64,000 nt of DNA, taken from NCBI RefSeq assembly GCF_004122165.1, contig NZ_SBKO01000001.1, forward strand, positions 62,001-126,000, in the 5' to 3' direction. Below the pieces are notes generated by a model. That model was not told the origin of the DNA, did not search any database, and saw nothing but the letters and a program-made list of their open reading frames with translations. This DNA is from Flavobacterium amnicola (GTDB lineage: Bacteria > Bacteroidota > Bacteroidia > Flavobacteriales > Flavobacteriaceae). This document shows positions 1 through 7,490 of the stretch, piece by piece. The position numbers were made by a program, and so were the translations under genes. Each line of letters starts with the position of its first letter. Position 1 is the first letter of the stretch.

Positions 1-134
1 GTCGTACCTTATTTATAGATGATAAAAAAGAAAATACCGATATTGCCGCAAGTTTAGGCATGCATGTTTGGAACATACAAGTCGATAAGGAAGATGTTAC
101 CGAATTACTTTCGAGAAAAGAATTGCCTTTTTAA
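1..134 (+). CDS. C-terminal end of a HAD-like hydrolase (partial)
   Basis: Only the last 43 codons are inside the window, in frame from base 3 to the TAA at 132-134. The residues RTLFIDDKKENTDIAASLGM resemble the last motif of HAD-superfamily hydrolases (FIDD followed by N..A..LGM), which binds Mg2+ in that family. The tail ends in KELPF. The start, the nucleophilic Asp motif and the substrate class cannot be seen. The -33 part of the promoter for the next gene lies inside the final codons. Confidence 0.7.
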   Translation, partial: RTLFIDDKKENTDIAASLGMHVWNIQVDKEDVTELLSRKELPF

Positions 135-151
135 CTTATTTTATACTTTTG
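123..151 (+). promoter_or_regulatory. Bacteroidota-type promoter for the YigZ-family gene
   Basis: TTG at 123-125, an 18-nt spacer, then TACTTTTG at 144-151, an exact match to the TAnnTTTG -7 element. The predicted RNA start falls near 155-158, about 10 nt before the TTG start codon at 168. The -33 half overlaps the last codons of the upstream gene. Confidence 0.7.
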
Positions 152-167
152 TGCTCAAATTACACCA

Positions 168-776
168 TTGAGTTCGTCCGACACCTATAAAACCATTGCT
201 TCTGCTTCCCCAGAAGTCTTATTTAAAGAAAAAAACAGCAAGTTTTTTGGCTATGCCTTTCCTATTTCTTCCGAAGAAGAAGTCAAACCCCTTATTGAGC
301 AACTTAAAAAAGAACATTTTTCAGCCCGACATTGGTGTTATGCTTACCAAATTGGCACAACTAAAATTCAATACCGCGCCAATGATGACGGCGAACCCAA
401 CAATAGTGCCGGAATGCCCATTTATGGACAAATTCAATCGTTTGAAGTAACCAATGTACTTGTGGTAGTGGTTCGTTATTTTGGGGGCGTAAAATTAGGC
501 GTGGGCGGATTGATCGCTGCCTATCGAGAAGGAGCGAAATTAGCCCTTGAAGCTTCCGAAATTATTGAAAAAACAATTGACATTCATTTTCGTGTGACCT
601 TCGACTATAAAAACATGAATAAAGTGATGCGTGTGATCAAAGAAAAAAACCTCAACATTGTTTCGCAACTGATGAACGAAAATTGTCAGATTGAAATCAG
701 TACTCGAAAAAAAAATGCCGAGATGGTGCTCGACATTTTTACTAATTTATTTGAAGTGGAAGTAGAAGAAGTTTAA
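168..776 (+). CDS. YigZ/IMPACT-family protein
   Basis: The 202-residue protein has the two-domain layout of the YigZ/IMPACT family: an N-terminal UPF0029 domain (about residues 15-125) and a C-terminal DUF1949-like domain. The family hallmark RYFGGVKLGVGGL is present at about residues 103-115. YigZ proteins are cytoplasmic and their bacterial role is unsettled; the eukaryotic relative IMPACT regulates translation. The start is a TTG at 168: there is no usable upstream ATG, and the promoter ending at 151 leaves only a short leader. The stop codon overlaps that of the convergent thioesterase gene (shared bases 773-776). Confidence 0.88.
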   Translation: MSSSDTYKTIASASPEVLFKEKNSKFFGYAFPISSEEEVKPLIEQLKKEHFSARHWCYAYQIGTTKIQYRANDDGEPNNSAGMPIYGQIQSFEVTNVLVVVVRYFGGVKLGVGGLIAAYREGAKLALEASEIIEKTIDIHFRVTFDYKNMNKVMRVIKEKNLNIVSQLMNENCQIEISTRKKNAEMVLDIFTNLFEVEVEEV

Positions 777-1174
777 TCTTCTTGCAATAACTTTTTTAAG
801 TAATCTGGAGGCAAAACGGGACGTCCTGTTTTAACGTCTACAAATACTAAAATGGAGTTCCCAATTGTTAACAACTCGTTCGCTTCGTTATAGACCTCAT
901 AATCAAATTCAATCTTCACTGAATGCTGACTTTTGAAGATAGTTCGTATTGTTAACAAGTCATCATAGCGTGCTGGTTTTTTATAATTCATCGATAAGGA
1001 AACCAACGGAAGCATAATGCCATTTTCTTCCATCCATTTATACGAAACCCCTAGGTTTCTCAGCCATTCCACGCGGCCCATTTCAAAATATTGAGCGTAA
1101 TTTCCGTGGTAAACCACTGCCATTTGATCGGTTTCTGCGTAACGAACCCGCACTTGTATCTCATGTATTTTCAT
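773..1174 (-). CDS. Acyl-CoA thioesterase, YbgC/4HBT hotdog family
   Basis: A 133-residue single hotdog-fold protein. The segment RYAETDQMAVVYHGNYAQYF (residues 11-30) carries the catalytic Asp (D16) and the HGNY turn typical of YbgC-type thioesterases, which hydrolyse short or medium acyl-CoA thioesters in the cytoplasm. Length and motif placement are normal. It is convergent with the YigZ gene and shares stop-codon bases with it. The physiological substrate cannot be told from sequence. Confidence 0.88.
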   Translation of the reverse strand: MKIHEIQVRVRYAETDQMAVVYHGNYAQYFEMGRVEWLRNLGVSYKWMEENGIMLPLVSLSMNYKKPARYDDLLTIRTIFKSQHSVKIEFDYEVYNEANELLTIGNSILVFVDVKTGRPVLPPDYLKKLLQED

Positions 1175-1373
1175 CTAAATTTTATAACAAAAAATTAATA
1201 CTCTCGTAACCCCAATAAAGTCCTTTACGACAATTTTTTTATAAAATCAATATGAAAAAAATTTTTTTTTAAAGATTTTATAAGTCATATTTGCTATCCC
1301 AATTCATCCAAATACTTGACCGTAATTTTATCAAGTAAAACCTTAAATAAATTAACAAATTAGAATGCACATA

Positions 1374-2801
1374 ATGAACAAAACTGCGGAATCGGTCTGG
1401 GAGAACTGTCTACTATTCATAAAGGATAATATACAGGAACAAGCATACAAAACTTGGTTTGAACCAATCAAGTCAGTAGAGCTTACAGACAACGCGCTTT
1501 ACATTCAGGTGCCTAGTAAATTCTTCTACGAATGGCTAGAAGAACACTATGTTAAATTATTAAAAGTGGCCTTGCAAAAAGAACTTGGGAAAAATGCGAA
1601 GTTACTGTATAAAATCAAAATGGAAAATACTTATGGTAATAAACTTCCATTTACTGAGCAGTTACCAAGTGCTACCCGTCAACCTGTAAAAACGCAGGAA
1701 ATTGACGTTCCAGTGCAACAAAAAAATCCAGAGTTAAAAAATCCATTTATCATTCCTGGCATTCGAAATATTAAAATCGAATCGCAACTGAATGCGAATT
1801 ATAGTTTTGACAATTTCTTGGAAGGAGATTCTAACCGATTAGCGCGTAGTGCTGGTATGGCGGTGGCCAATAAACCCGGAGGAACTTCTTTCAATCCGCT
1901 ATTGATTTTTGGTGGTGTTGGATTAGGAAAAACGCACTTAGCCCACGCTATAGGTGTAGAGATCAAAGACAAATATCCAGACAAAACCGTTTTATATATT
2001 TCTGCTGAAATTTTCACGCAACAATATATTGATTCGGTTAAGAAAAATACACGAAATGACTTTATTCATTTCTACCAGTTAATTGATGTATTAATTATTG
2101 ACGATGTACAATTCCTTTCTGGAAAAACAGGAACGCAAGACGTTTTCTTCCACATCTTCAATCATTTGCACCAAAACGGAAAACAAGTTATCTTAACTTC
2201 CGACAAAGCTCCTGTTGACATGCAAGATATCGAACAACGTTTGTTGTCTCGTTTCAAATGGGGATTATCGGCCGAGTTGCACCAACCGGATTACGAAACA
2301 AGAGTTTCTATCTTAAAAAACATCTTGTACCGCGATGGTGTAGAAATGCCAGAAGACATTATTGAATATGTTGCGCGTAACATCAAATCGAATGTTCGTG
2401 AACTAGAAGGCGCTATCATTTCGTTAATCGCGCAATCGTCTTTCAACAAAAAAGAAGTGACTATTGATTTGGCCAAACAAGTGGTAGAGAAGTTTGTGAA
2501 AAATGTAAAACGTGAAATTTCGATAGATTACATTCAAAAAGTCGTTTCCGATTATTTCCAGTTAGACGTAGACACATTACAATCGCCAACTAGAAAACGC
2601 CACGTTGTACAAGCACGTCAGTTAGCTATGTTTTTTGCCAAGAAATTCACCAAGGCTTCTTTAGCCAATATTGGTTCACAAATTGGTGATAGAGATCATG
2701 CAACGGTTTTACATGCTTGTAAAACAGTAGACAACCTAGTTTCGACAGATAAGCAATTTAAAAAGTTCGTTGACGACATCAACAAAAAACTTTCACTGTA
2801 A
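1374..2801 (+). CDS. dnaA: Chromosomal replication initiator DnaA
   Basis: DnaA binds DnaA boxes and opens the origin. The 475-residue protein has domain I (about 1-85), a short linker, the AAA+ domain with Walker A GGVGLGKT (about 180-187) and Walker B LIIDDVQFL, and the C-terminal DNA-binding helix-turn-helix with the signature GDRDHATVLHACKTV. I place the start at the ATG at 1374 (MNKTAESVWENC), because domain I normally begins almost at the start methionine; an in-frame ATG at 1365 would add three residues. It begins a tight plus-strand run with the phosphatase gene 2 nt downstream. No cluster of DnaA boxes lies upstream, so the origin is not evident here. Confidence 0.98.
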   Translation: MNKTAESVWENCLLFIKDNIQEQAYKTWFEPIKSVELTDNALYIQVPSKFFYEWLEEHYVKLLKVALQKELGKNAKLLYKIKMENTYGNKLPFTEQLPSATRQPVKTQEIDVPVQQKNPELKNPFIIPGIRNIKIESQLNANYSFDNFLEGDSNRLARSAGMAVANKPGGTSFNPLLIFGGVGLGKTHLAHAIGVEIKDKYPDKTVLYISAEIFTQQYIDSVKKNTRNDFIHFYQLIDVLIIDDVQFLSGKTGTQDVFFHIFNHLHQNGKQVILTSDKAPVDMQDIEQRLLSRFKWGLSAELHQPDYETRVSILKNILYRDGVEMPEDIIEYVARNIKSNVRELEGAIISLIAQSSFNKKEVTIDLAKQVVEKFVKNVKREISIDYIQKVVSDYFQLDVDTLQSPTRKRHVVQARQLAMFFAKKFTKASLANIGSQIGDRDHATVLHACKTVDNLVSTDKQFKKFVDDINKKLSL

Positions 2802-2803
2802 CA

Positions 2804-3259
2804 ATGGCGGCTAAAATCTTAATGGTATGCTTGGGAAACATTTGTCGTTCTCCTTTGGCTGAAGGTATTTTGCGTAGTAAACTTTCCAATAGTTTTATCG
2901 TAGATTCTGCTGGTACCGGAAATTGGCATGTAGGCAACGCTCCGGATCCAAGATCTATTGCCACAGCTAAAAGTCACAACATCGACATTTCCAATCTTAA
3001 AGGAAGACAATTCACTAAAAATGATTTTGCTGATTTTGATTACATTTATGTGATGGACAATCAGAATTACAAAGATGTTATAGCCTTAGCCACTACCGAA
3101 GAAGACAAAGCCAAAGTGCAATTAATTTTGGATACCATTTTTCCTGGCGAACGCGTAGATGTTCCCGATCCATATTATGGTTTGCAAGACGGTTTCGAAA
3201 AAGTGTATGAAATGCTTGACGAAGCCTGCGAAAGTATTGCAGCGAAATTAACAAAATAA
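2804..3259 (+). CDS. Low-molecular-weight protein tyrosine phosphatase
   Basis: The P-loop CLGNICRS begins at residue 9, giving nucleophile C9 and R15, and the catalytic acid sits in the DPYYG motif (D122). At 151 residues the length is typical. LMW-PTPs dephosphorylate phosphotyrosine in cytoplasmic proteins. The start codon is 2 nt after the dnaA stop, so the genes are probably co-transcribed; the methylase gene follows 6 nt later. This dnaA / phosphatase / methylase order is familiar from Flavobacteriaceae. The substrate is unknown. Confidence 0.93.
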   Translation: MAAKILMVCLGNICRSPLAEGILRSKLSNSFIVDSAGTGNWHVGNAPDPRSIATAKSHNIDISNLKGRQFTKNDFADFDYIYVMDNQNYKDVIALATTEEDKAKVQLILDTIFPGERVDVPDPYYGLQDGFEKVYEMLDEACESIAAKLTK

Positions 3260-3265
3260 CAAAAC

Positions 3266-3991
3266 ATGAAACCAGTCACATTTTTAGGTAAATTATATTT
3301 AATCCCCACCACATTGGGTGAAATGAATACTGAAGAGGTGTTACCGGTTACCATAAAAAGAACTCTTGACTTCATCAATCATTATATTGTTGAAAACGAA
3401 AAAACAGCCCGTCGTTTTATCAAAAGTGTTCATCCTGAAAAGAAACAACCTGATTTAAAGATTTCAGTACTTAACAAACATACTGAAACCCACGAACATC
3501 AAGAATTTATTCAACCTTTATTAAACGGACAAAATATTGGATTGATGAGTGAAGCCGGTTGTCCTGGCGTTGCTGATCCGGGTGCTGTCATTGTAAAATT
3601 AGCCCACGAAAAAGGCATTCAAGTCATTCCGTTAGTTGGACCGAGTTCGATTTTATTGGCTGTGATGGCCTCAGGAATGAATGGTCAAAGTTTTGCTTTT
3701 AATGGCTATTTACCGATTGACAAAGGAGAGAAAAAATCGGCGTTAAAGAATTTTGAGAAATTATCTTTTGATAAAAATCAGTCGCAGTTATTTATTGAAA
3801 CACCTTATCGCAACAACAAATTACTAGAAGATTTATTAGTAATTCTTCAATCCAATACGAATTTATGCATTGCTTGCGATATTACCTTACCAACGGAATA
3901 CATTAAAACACTGGCGGTAAAAGACTGGAAAAAACAAAAGGTCGATTTACATAATCGACCTTGCATTTTCATTATCCACAAAAACTACTAA
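3266..3991 (+). CDS. SAM-dependent methyltransferase, tetrapyrrole-methylase fold (RsmI-like)
   Basis: The 241-residue protein shows the tetrapyrrole methylase/RsmI fold: an N-terminal LYLIPTTLGE strand, the central LMSEAGCPGVADPG loop and VPLVGPSS-type segment (here VIPLVGPSS), and a C-terminal substrate-binding half. RsmI 2'-O-methylates C1402 of 16S rRNA. This protein is shorter than canonical RsmI and its first motif is divergent (PTTLGEMN rather than PTPIGNL), so it may be a paralogue with another target. It is the last gene of the dnaA run, and its TAA overlaps the stop of the convergent gene. Confidence 0.85.
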   Translation: MKPVTFLGKLYLIPTTLGEMNTEEVLPVTIKRTLDFINHYIVENEKTARRFIKSVHPEKKQPDLKISVLNKHTETHEHQEFIQPLLNGQNIGLMSEAGCPGVADPGAVIVKLAHEKGIQVIPLVGPSSILLAVMASGMNGQSFAFNGYLPIDKGEKKSALKNFEKLSFDKNQSQLFIETPYRNNKLLEDLLVILQSNTNLCIACDITLPTEYIKTLAVKDWKKQKVDLHNRPCIFIIHKNY

Positions 3992-4635
3992 TTAATAGAG
4001 TAATGTTTTGCTTTTGCTCTTTTGTTTGCTTCGATAGAACTCGTGTCATATCCCGCAAATTCTCTTAAATACTCTGTAATTGAAGTTCCGTAGCCGTCTT
4101 TAAATTTACGGTTTCCATTCGTTTTCAAGAATCGCTTTACTGAACCCGCTCCGCCTAAATGTGCCGCAGCTAAAATTCCTGATTCTGTAATTTCAATTCC
4201 TTTAATTGTTTTACCATCATACTTTGCAATTTCCTTACGAAGTTCCCATTTGTTACGAGATAAATTAGCTAAAAAGGCTTTTTCTTGTAATTTGCGACTT
4301 CTAAGGAACTTTTCCTCGTCATTAATACCTAAACTTTCCAGCGTTTCAGACCCAAATTGGTATTTCCCTAAATAACCCAACGTGTTCACCTTATTGTATT
4401 TACAATGCGATTCACGAGCGGCTAAATTTTGTTGAAATCCAACGAATGTTTTTCCAGTAAAAGGGACGTCAAAAAATTTTTGTTCGACTTCTACTTCTGT
4501 AGGTACTGTGTAGATTCCATGCTTTTCAAATACATGGAACCATGGAAATAGTTCAACTGAAAATGGTCTAAAACCAGAACTTAAGGTAATAATTGAGGCA
4601 AATAATCCGAGATAAAAAATCTGTTTCTTTGTCAT
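3988..4635 (-). CDS. Lysozyme/transglycosylase-like envelope protein
   Basis: A 215-residue protein with an N-terminal hydrophobic segment (about residues 6-22) that could be a signal peptide or anchor. The segment AARESHCKYNKVNTLGYLG, continuing into KYQFG, resembles the active-site region of lysozyme-like peptidoglycan-cleaving enzymes, with E75 the candidate catalytic acid. A second conserved-looking block is AAAHLGGAGSVKRFL. No LysM domain is visible, although relatives are sometimes labelled LysM proteins. A likely role is periplasmic peptidoglycan cleavage, but activity is inferred only from motif resemblance. A -7 element lies at 4714-4721. Confidence 0.7.
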   Translation of the reverse strand: MTKKQIFYLGLFASIITLSSGFRPFSVELFPWFHVFEKHGIYTVPTEVEVEQKFFDVPFTGKTFVGFQQNLAARESHCKYNKVNTLGYLGKYQFGSETLESLGINDEEKFLRSRKLQEKAFLANLSRNKWELRKEIAKYDGKTIKGIEITESGILAAAHLGGAGSVKRFLKTNGNRKFKDGYGTSITEYLREFAGYDTSSIEANKRAKAKHYSIN

Positions 4636-4713
4636 AAAATAATTTTCTTTCTAACTAAGAAAATTTGGCCTTTCGCACAAAAAATCTATCATCGTCAGAA
4701 AATTTCACTGGGT

Positions 4714-4721
4714 CAAAGATA
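4714..4721 (-). promoter_or_regulatory. -7 element for the lysozyme-like gene
   Basis: On the minus strand the bases read TATCTTTG, an exact TAnnTTTG match, about 80 nt upstream of the start codon at 4635. No clear TTG is found at the expected -33 distance, so support is from the -7 element only. Confidence 0.45.
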
Positions 4722-4863
4722 CGACAAATCTTTAAAAAATTACATAATATTTTGTTAATGCGATCAAAAACAGCGAAAAACGCAATAAACATCGGCAAAA
4801 CAACTTATCAACAAGAAATAATGCAATTGTTTATAACCTCGGGAACAAGTGTGTTTTATGGAC

Positions 4864-5892
4864 CTAACGCTTAACTCCTTGATTAGCAACCCAATCACGG
4901 TATTTTTTGGCAATTGCGACATGTTCATTAAAGGTTTCGGCAAACTCATGGTACCCAAAACGCTCTACACTCGCACAAAAGTAGATATACTTATGATTTT
5001 CAGGGCTTAGCACCGCATCAATCGCAGAAATATCTGGCATTGCTACTGGTCCAGGTGGCAAACCTAGATTTACATAGGTATTATATGGAGAATTCACACG
5101 TAAATCACCTTCAAAAACGCGTTTAATCACTAAATCTTGATTGTTTGCTTTTTTACGAAGGGCAAAAATGATGGTTGGATCGGCTTGAAGTGGCATACCG
5201 GCTTTTAATCGATTCAGATAGACACCCGCCACACGAGGTCTTTCGTCTTGCTTAACCGTTTCTTTGTGCACAATGGCCGCCAAAGTCATCACTTGTACTG
5301 GAGTCATATTTAAGGCTTTGGCTTTGGCCAAACGTTCCTCATTCCAGAATTTTTTATACTCTTTGGCCATTTTATCTCTAAAATCATTGGCAGAAAGATT
5401 CCATTTTACTTCGTAAGTATTCGGAATAAACATGGCTAAGATAGTTTCTTCATTAAATCCGTTTTGGTTCATAAAAACAGAATCTTTTAAAGATTTCATC
5501 AAAGTCAAACTATCTACTTCCATTTGAGAAGACACACGAGATACTAATTTTTCGATGGTTTCTTGATTGTTGAATGATAAATTCAACGGTTCATTATGTC
5601 GCAATGCGCTAACAATTTGAAAACTTCCCATACCTTTTTTTAACAAAAATCGCCCAGGAAACACATTCGAATCGTAGGATCTCTTTTCGGCAACAAATTT
5701 AAAACCGTCAATGTTTTTCACTTCTGAAGAAAGTATTTTTATAACATCCTCATAGGTAGCACCTGTTGGGATGAAAACATACTTTTTATCTTCTTCAAAC
5801 TTAGTATTCGCCGAAAAAGCTTTTACATACACGTAGGCTGCCAATGCGAAGAAGACAACTCCTATTCCTAAAATTATTTTTTTCTTACTCAA
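4864..5892 (-). CDS. mltG: Endolytic murein transglycosylase MltG
   Basis: MltG is an inner-membrane lytic transglycosylase that cuts nascent glycan strands. The protein has a cytoplasmic KKK start, one transmembrane segment (about 6-25), a LysM-like region, and the YceG catalytic domain with the signature AAIVHKET (catalytic Glu E211), RPRVAGVYLNRL and LQADPT. The length of 342 residues is normal. The gene follows the GNAT gene by 8 nt and ends the dapF-GNAT-mltG operon. E. coli MltG has a Glu just before KET (VEKET) where this protein has His; this looks like lineage variation. Confidence 0.95.
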   Translation of the reverse strand: MSKKKIILGIGVVFFALAAYVYVKAFSANTKFEEDKKYVFIPTGATYEDVIKILSSEVKNIDGFKFVAEKRSYDSNVFPGRFLLKKGMGSFQIVSALRHNEPLNLSFNNQETIEKLVSRVSSQMEVDSLTLMKSLKDSVFMNQNGFNEETILAMFIPNTYEVKWNLSANDFRDKMAKEYKKFWNEERLAKAKALNMTPVQVMTLAAIVHKETVKQDERPRVAGVYLNRLKAGMPLQADPTIIFALRKKANNQDLVIKRVFEGDLRVNSPYNTYVNLGLPPGPVAMPDISAIDAVLSPENHKYIYFCASVERFGYHEFAETFNEHVAIAKKYRDWVANQGVKR

Positions 5893-5900
5893 AACGTTTC

Positions 5901-6431
5901 TTATTTTGTATTGATTAATTGATATAGTTCTTCGTCATGGTATTCTCCGTGTAGAAAATTCCACTCTTTTTTTACTCCGATTTTTTGGAATCCAAATGTA
6001 GTAAAAAGCTTTAAACTGATTTTATTATTACTTCCAATATTTGCATACAACTGATGCAGATTTAAGTGTTGAAATGCATATTTTACCAACAAGTCCAATG
6101 CCTCTGCTCCTACACCATTCCCTCGTTCTTTTTGATCTTGGATTACAATACCTATTCCGGCACGATGATTCCTAGGATCAAAATCAAACAAATCGATTAA
6201 ACCAATAGCTTCAGTAGCATCATTATTACAAATTGCCAACCGTAGTTGTTTGGCTTCGTAAATATCTTGCTGGGCATTTTCCAGATATTGTTTGATCAAA
6301 AATCGAGAATAAGGCGTTTGTGTGTTGCTCACTTCCCAAATAGATTCATTGTTTTCGACCGAATACACAAAATCTAGGTCCTCGGGTTCGAGTGCACGCA
6401 AATAAATTTTATTTCCTTTTAGAGTAATCAA
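5901..6431 (-). CDS. GNAT-family N-acetyltransferase (RimJ/RimL-like)
   Basis: A 176-residue single-domain GNAT protein. It begins with the ..LRALEPEDLDFVYSVENNES pattern of the RimJ/RimL/SpeG-like branch and carries an acetyl-CoA pyrophosphate-binding segment at QKERGNGVGAEAL, followed by NIGSNNKISLKLFTTFGFQK. The acceptor substrate cannot be predicted. It lies between dapF and mltG with gaps of 9 and 8 nt, so it is co-transcribed with two cell-wall genes; a role in wall metabolism is possible but is inference. Confidence 0.85.
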   Translation of the reverse strand: MITLKGNKIYLRALEPEDLDFVYSVENNESIWEVSNTQTPYSRFLIKQYLENAQQDIYEAKQLRLAICNNDATEAIGLIDLFDFDPRNHRAGIGIVIQDQKERGNGVGAEALDLLVKYAFQHLNLHQLYANIGSNNKISLKLFTTFGFQKIGVKKEWNFLHGEYHDEELYQLINTK

Positions 6432-6440
6432 ATTAGATTA

Positions 6441-7223
6441 TTAGATTGTTAGACTTCCAGAAAAAACAAATTTCGCTGGTCCAATTAGGTGAACATTTTT
6501 ATAGGTTTCTCCCTCTTTTTCGAAGGAAACTTTCAATTTTCCGCCTTCAACATTAATGGTGATTTCATTTTTTGACGTTTTTCCAATCGCATGCATGGCA
6601 ATAGCAACGGCAGTAGCGCCTGTACCACAAGACAAAGTTTCATCTTCTACGCCACGTTCGTAGGTACGAATTGAAAACTCGGTATCTGAAATTTGTTTTA
6701 CAAAATTAATATTACTTCCCGGCTTACCGTATAAATTCCCGTAGCGAATTTTTGCCCCTTCTGTTTTAACATCAAAATGCTCCAAATCATCTACAAATTG
6801 TACGTGATGTGGTGAACCCGTATTTAAAAAAACATAATTACTTTCTATTTTGACTTCCGCTACATCAATCATTTGAAGTGACACAATATTCTCATCATTA
6901 ATTTGAGCCTGATGTAAACCATCGGTCGCGATAAAAGTCGTTTCTTTTTCAACCATCCCCAAGTGCTTTGCAAAAGCCACCAAACAGCGTCCACCGTTTC
7001 CACACATAGAACTTTCATTTCCATCGGAATTGTAGTACACCATTTTAAAATCGGTCAAATTGTCATTTTCGAGCAACATTAATCCGTCACCACCTATGCC
7101 AAATCTTCTGTCGCACAAATGCTCAATTAATTTGGTATTATTTTTGGGAAATGATAAATCACGGTTGTCTATAATAACAAAATCGTTACCTGTTCCTTGA
7201 TATTTGTAAAAAGTTATACTCAT
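6441..7223 (-). CDS. dapF: Diaminopimelate epimerase
   Basis: DapF interconverts LL- and meso-diaminopimelate, the last step before lysine and the source of the wall cross-linking residue. Both active-site cysteines are visible: C74 in SSMCGNGGRC and C199 in LSCGTGATA. The substrate-binding start FYKYQGTGNDFVIIDNR is intact, and 260 residues is the family length. It is the first gene of the dapF-GNAT-mltG operon. A structured intergenic element lies 25-115 nt upstream of its start. Confidence 0.97.
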   Translation of the reverse strand: MSITFYKYQGTGNDFVIIDNRDLSFPKNNTKLIEHLCDRRFGIGGDGLMLLENDNLTDFKMVYYNSDGNESSMCGNGGRCLVAFAKHLGMVEKETTFIATDGLHQAQINDENIVSLQMIDVAEVKIESNYVFLNTGSPHHVQFVDDLEHFDVKTEGAKIRYGNLYGKPGSNINFVKQISDTEFSIRTYERGVEDETLSCGTGATAVAIAMHAIGKTSKNEITINVEGGKLKVSFEKEGETYKNVHLIGPAKFVFSGSLTI

Positions 7224-7246
7224 GTGTAGTACAAAAAAGTTGAATT

Positions 7247-7336
7247 ATAGCCCTGATGGTAGCGGCATCCTTTTTTTTTGGCCTGAGGTTCTCGAAGGCA
7301 ACAAGAAAAGATACAGCGAACAGCAGGTAGTTGCTC
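7247..7336. other. Structured intergenic element between dapF and degQ
   Basis: This segment folds as nested arms read on the plus strand: AGC (7249-7251) with GCT (7333-7335), CCTG (7252-7255) with CAGG (7324-7327), CTTTT (7270-7274) with AAAAG (7306-7310), and an apical GCCT (7281-7284) with AGGC (7296-7299). Blocks such as GCGGCATCC and GATACAGCG look like an interspersed structured element I recall from many Flavobacterium intergenic regions; the Rfam family Flavo-1 is a candidate identity, unverified. It could be an RNA gene, a leader of dapF on the minus strand, or a mobile repeat. Only one copy is in this window. Confidence 0.45.
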
Positions 7337-7490
7337 GAACTGAAACACAAATGTAGTGCTCCTAATTGTGATATCAAAAGTACAAATATTAATGAGAAGT
7401 TAAAGTCTGTTAAACGACCGTTAAACTGTTTTAAAAAAAATAAGAAAATTATATTTTTACGTTTAGAATTGAATAACAAATATGTATACT

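Noticed and set aside
1200..1364. Possible promoter (CATATTTG near 1286) and origin-like AT-rich tract before dnaA.
   Set aside because: The -7 match has a wrong first base, no TTG lies at the right distance, and there are no DnaA boxes; composition alone is not enough.
3972..3980. A perfect DnaA-box 9-mer (TTATCCACA) near the dnaA operon.
   Set aside because: It is a single copy inside the 3' end of the methylase coding region. About one such match is expected by chance in 64 kb of AT-rich DNA, and no cluster or AT-rich unwinding region accompanies it, so it is not evidence for the origin.
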